Source of the DNA: Planctomycetota bacterium
GTDB lineage: Bacteria > Planctomycetota > Planctomycetia > Pirellulales > Pirellulaceae
Length of the DNA: 14,368 nt
Reading direction: 5' to 3'
NCBI GenBank assembly: GCA_019347795.1
Contig: JAHWKS010000031.1
Coordinates: forward strand, 1 to 14,368
This document shows positions 13,287 through 14,368 of this stretch, piece after piece. A model generated the notes under the pieces. The model was not told the origin of the DNA and did no database searches. It saw only the letters and a program-made list of their open reading frames with translations. The position numbers and the translations under genes are program-made. Position 1 is the stretch's first letter. Every line of letters starts with the position of its first letter.

Positions 13287-14266
13287 TACTGCATCTCCTC
13301 TCGGAACATGGCGTCTGCGAATTTCTCGGCGTCGAAGATGGCGAGGTCGGTGTCTTTCTCGCCTACGCCGATGAACTTCACCGGCAGGTCGAACTGCTGG
13401 CGGATGGGGATGATCACGCCTCCCTTGGCCGTGCCGTCGAGCTTGGCCAGGATGATGCCCGTGCACTTGGCCGCTTCCGAGAAGCCGCGGGCCTGGCTGA
13501 TGGCGTTCTGGCCGGCGGTGGCGTCGAGCACCAACAGAGTCTCGTGCGGCGCCTCGGGAACCTGCTTGGCCATCACGCGATGGATCTTCTCCAACTGCTG
13601 CATCAGGTTCGTCTGCGTCTGCAGCCGGCCGGCCGTATCGACGATGCACACCTCGGCGCCCGACTCCAACGTGCGGGCCACGGCGGAGAAGGCGACGCTG
13701 GCGGGGTCGCCCCCTTGTTTGCCTTTGACCACCTCGCAGCCGACGCGCTGGCCCCAGATGGAAAGCTGCTCCACCGCCGCGGCGCGGAAGGTATCGCCGG
13801 CGCCGAGGACGACTTTCTTCCCTTCGTCGTGAAACCGGCGGGCGAGCTTGGCGATCGACGTGGTCTTCCCCGAGCCGTTCACGCCGACGACCATCACCAC
13901 GGTCGGGCCGGACGGGGCCCAGGCGATCGGCTCTTTGGGCTGGGCGATCAAGTCCTTGATCTCGACCTTGACGACTTCCAGGATGTCCCGCATGTGGACC
14001 ATGCGAGCGCGGAAGTCGGCGCCGACGCGCTTGCAGATGCGATCGGCGGGGCCGGCGCCCATGTCGGTCTTGACGAGCACCGCGTAGAGGTCGCGGAGGA
14101 AGTCGTCATCGACCAGGAGCCCTTCGGCCTTGAAGAGGTCGCGGATGTCGGTATTGAGGAACTGCCAAGTCTTGGCGAGACCTTGGCGGAGGCCGCCTTT
14201 GCCTTCGCCGGCTTGGGCGGTTTCAGGCTGAGGCTGTTCTTCGGTTTTGCGGCTGAACCAGGCCAT
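13286..14266 (-). CDS. ftsY: Signal recognition particle receptor FtsY
   Basis: FtsY is the membrane-associated GTPase that receives SRP-ribosome complexes at the inner membrane. This 326-residue protein has a short charged N-terminus (about 1-25) in place of the long acidic A domain of E. coli FtsY. A helical N domain follows (about 28-110), then the GTPase domain with GVNGSGKTT (128-136), DTFRAAAVEQL (158-168), DTAGR (210-214), AKLDGTAKGG (274-283) and GVGE (300-303). All nucleotide-binding motifs are present. The final MFREEM helix resembles the usual C-terminus. It is the first gene of a two-gene unit with the aldehyde dehydrogenase, overlapping it by one base. No clear ribosome-binding site lies before ATG 14266; a perfect inverted repeat lies about 55 bases upstream. 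Confidence 0.97.
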   Translation of the reverse strand: MAWFSRKTEEQPQPETAQAGEGKGGLRQGLAKTWQFLNTDIRDLFKAEGLLVDDDFLRDLYAVLVKTDMGAGPADRICKRVGADFRARMVHMRDILEVVKVEIKDLIAQPKEPIAWAPSGPTVVMVVGVNGSGKTTSIAKLARRFHDEGKKVVLGAGDTFRAAAVEQLSIWGQRVGCEVVKGKQGGDPASVAFSAVARTLESGAEVCIVDTAGRLQTQTNLMQQLEKIHRVMAKQVPEAPHETLLVLDATAGQNAISQARGFSEAAKCTGIILAKLDGTAKGGVIIPIRQQFDLPVKFIGVGEKDTDLAIFDAEKFADAMFREEMQ

Positions 14267-14320
14267 GAAGTTGTTGTTCGTTTGCGAGTATGGGCCGACG
14301 TATGGGTGGCTGGCGGCGGA

Positions 14321-14368
14321 GCGGAGCGACGCCCCAGGGAGTTCCGTCAGGCTGGGGCGTCGCTCCGC
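14321..14368. repeat. Perfect 17-bp inverted repeat at the window end, upstream of ftsY
   Basis: GCGGAGCGACGCCCCAG (14321-14337) pairs exactly with CTGGGGCGTCGCTCCGC (14352-14368) around a 14-base loop. The right arm ends on the last base of the window, so the element may continue. It lies upstream of ftsY on the reverse strand and could be in its leader, at the end of the neighbouring gene's transcript, or simply a dispersed repeat. Confidence 0.9.

Noticed and set aside
11700..13649. 649-codon version of the aldehyde dehydrogenase with an upstream start
   Set aside because: The extra N-terminal part overlaps ftsY out of frame and is Arg/His-rich. ATG 13286 has a ribosome-binding site and gives the normal family length.
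12321..13832. 503-codon forward open frame opposite the dehydrogenase and ftsY
   Set aside because: It is antisense to two unmistakable genes and has no protein motif.

Overview
The window looks like a chromosomal segment of a GC-rich planctomycete, probably of the Pirellula group. The support is a BlaR1-type protease carrying a TIGR03067-like domain (a domain I know almost only from Planctomycetes), several small proteins of planctomycete type, ankyrin and formylglycine-enzyme paralogues, and many perfect inverted repeats between genes. No tRNA, rRNA, CRISPR array or phage gene was seen.

Layout. Bases 1-100 are a perfect 38-bp inverted repeat. A strong promoter with an overlapping BlaI-type operator (283-310) drives a BlaI/MecI repressor and an 825-residue BlaR1-like membrane protease (354-3210). 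Bases 3211-6312 are a decayed accessory zone: a 43-codon DinB/DUF1572 start fragment, a formylglycine-generating-enzyme-like gene cut off just after its GNVWEWC motif, three consecutive ankyrin-type genes, and the tail of an IS4/Tn5-type transposase that truncates the last of them. Bases 6368-9082 hold an OmpR-type response regulator and its sensor kinase, separated by a 23-bp perfect inverted repeat. Next come an 81-residue conserved-looking protein, a reverse-strand CNNM/CBS membrane protein and a 289-residue planctomycete-type protein of unknown function. The right end is a reverse-strand pair, ftsY followed by an aldehyde dehydrogenase of the 2,5-dioxovalerate type, joined by a TAATG stop/start overlap.

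How the genes work together. Repressor and protease form a self-regulated sensing pair, but no beta-lactamase or penicillin-binding sensor domain is present, so the signal and the targets are unknown. The response regulator and kinase form a second sensing pair. FtsY is the housekeeping SRP receptor.

Most interesting observations. (1) The BlaR1-like protein carries two tandemly duplicated peptides that look like the two halves of the secretin C-terminal signature (VPDGGTVLLGG and GVPVLxKIPxxGRLF), split by about 360 residues. (2) Four unrelated but architecturally similar perfect inverted repeats lie between genes, one of them inside the two-component operon. (3) Bases 3211-6312 record several gene truncations with precise junctions.
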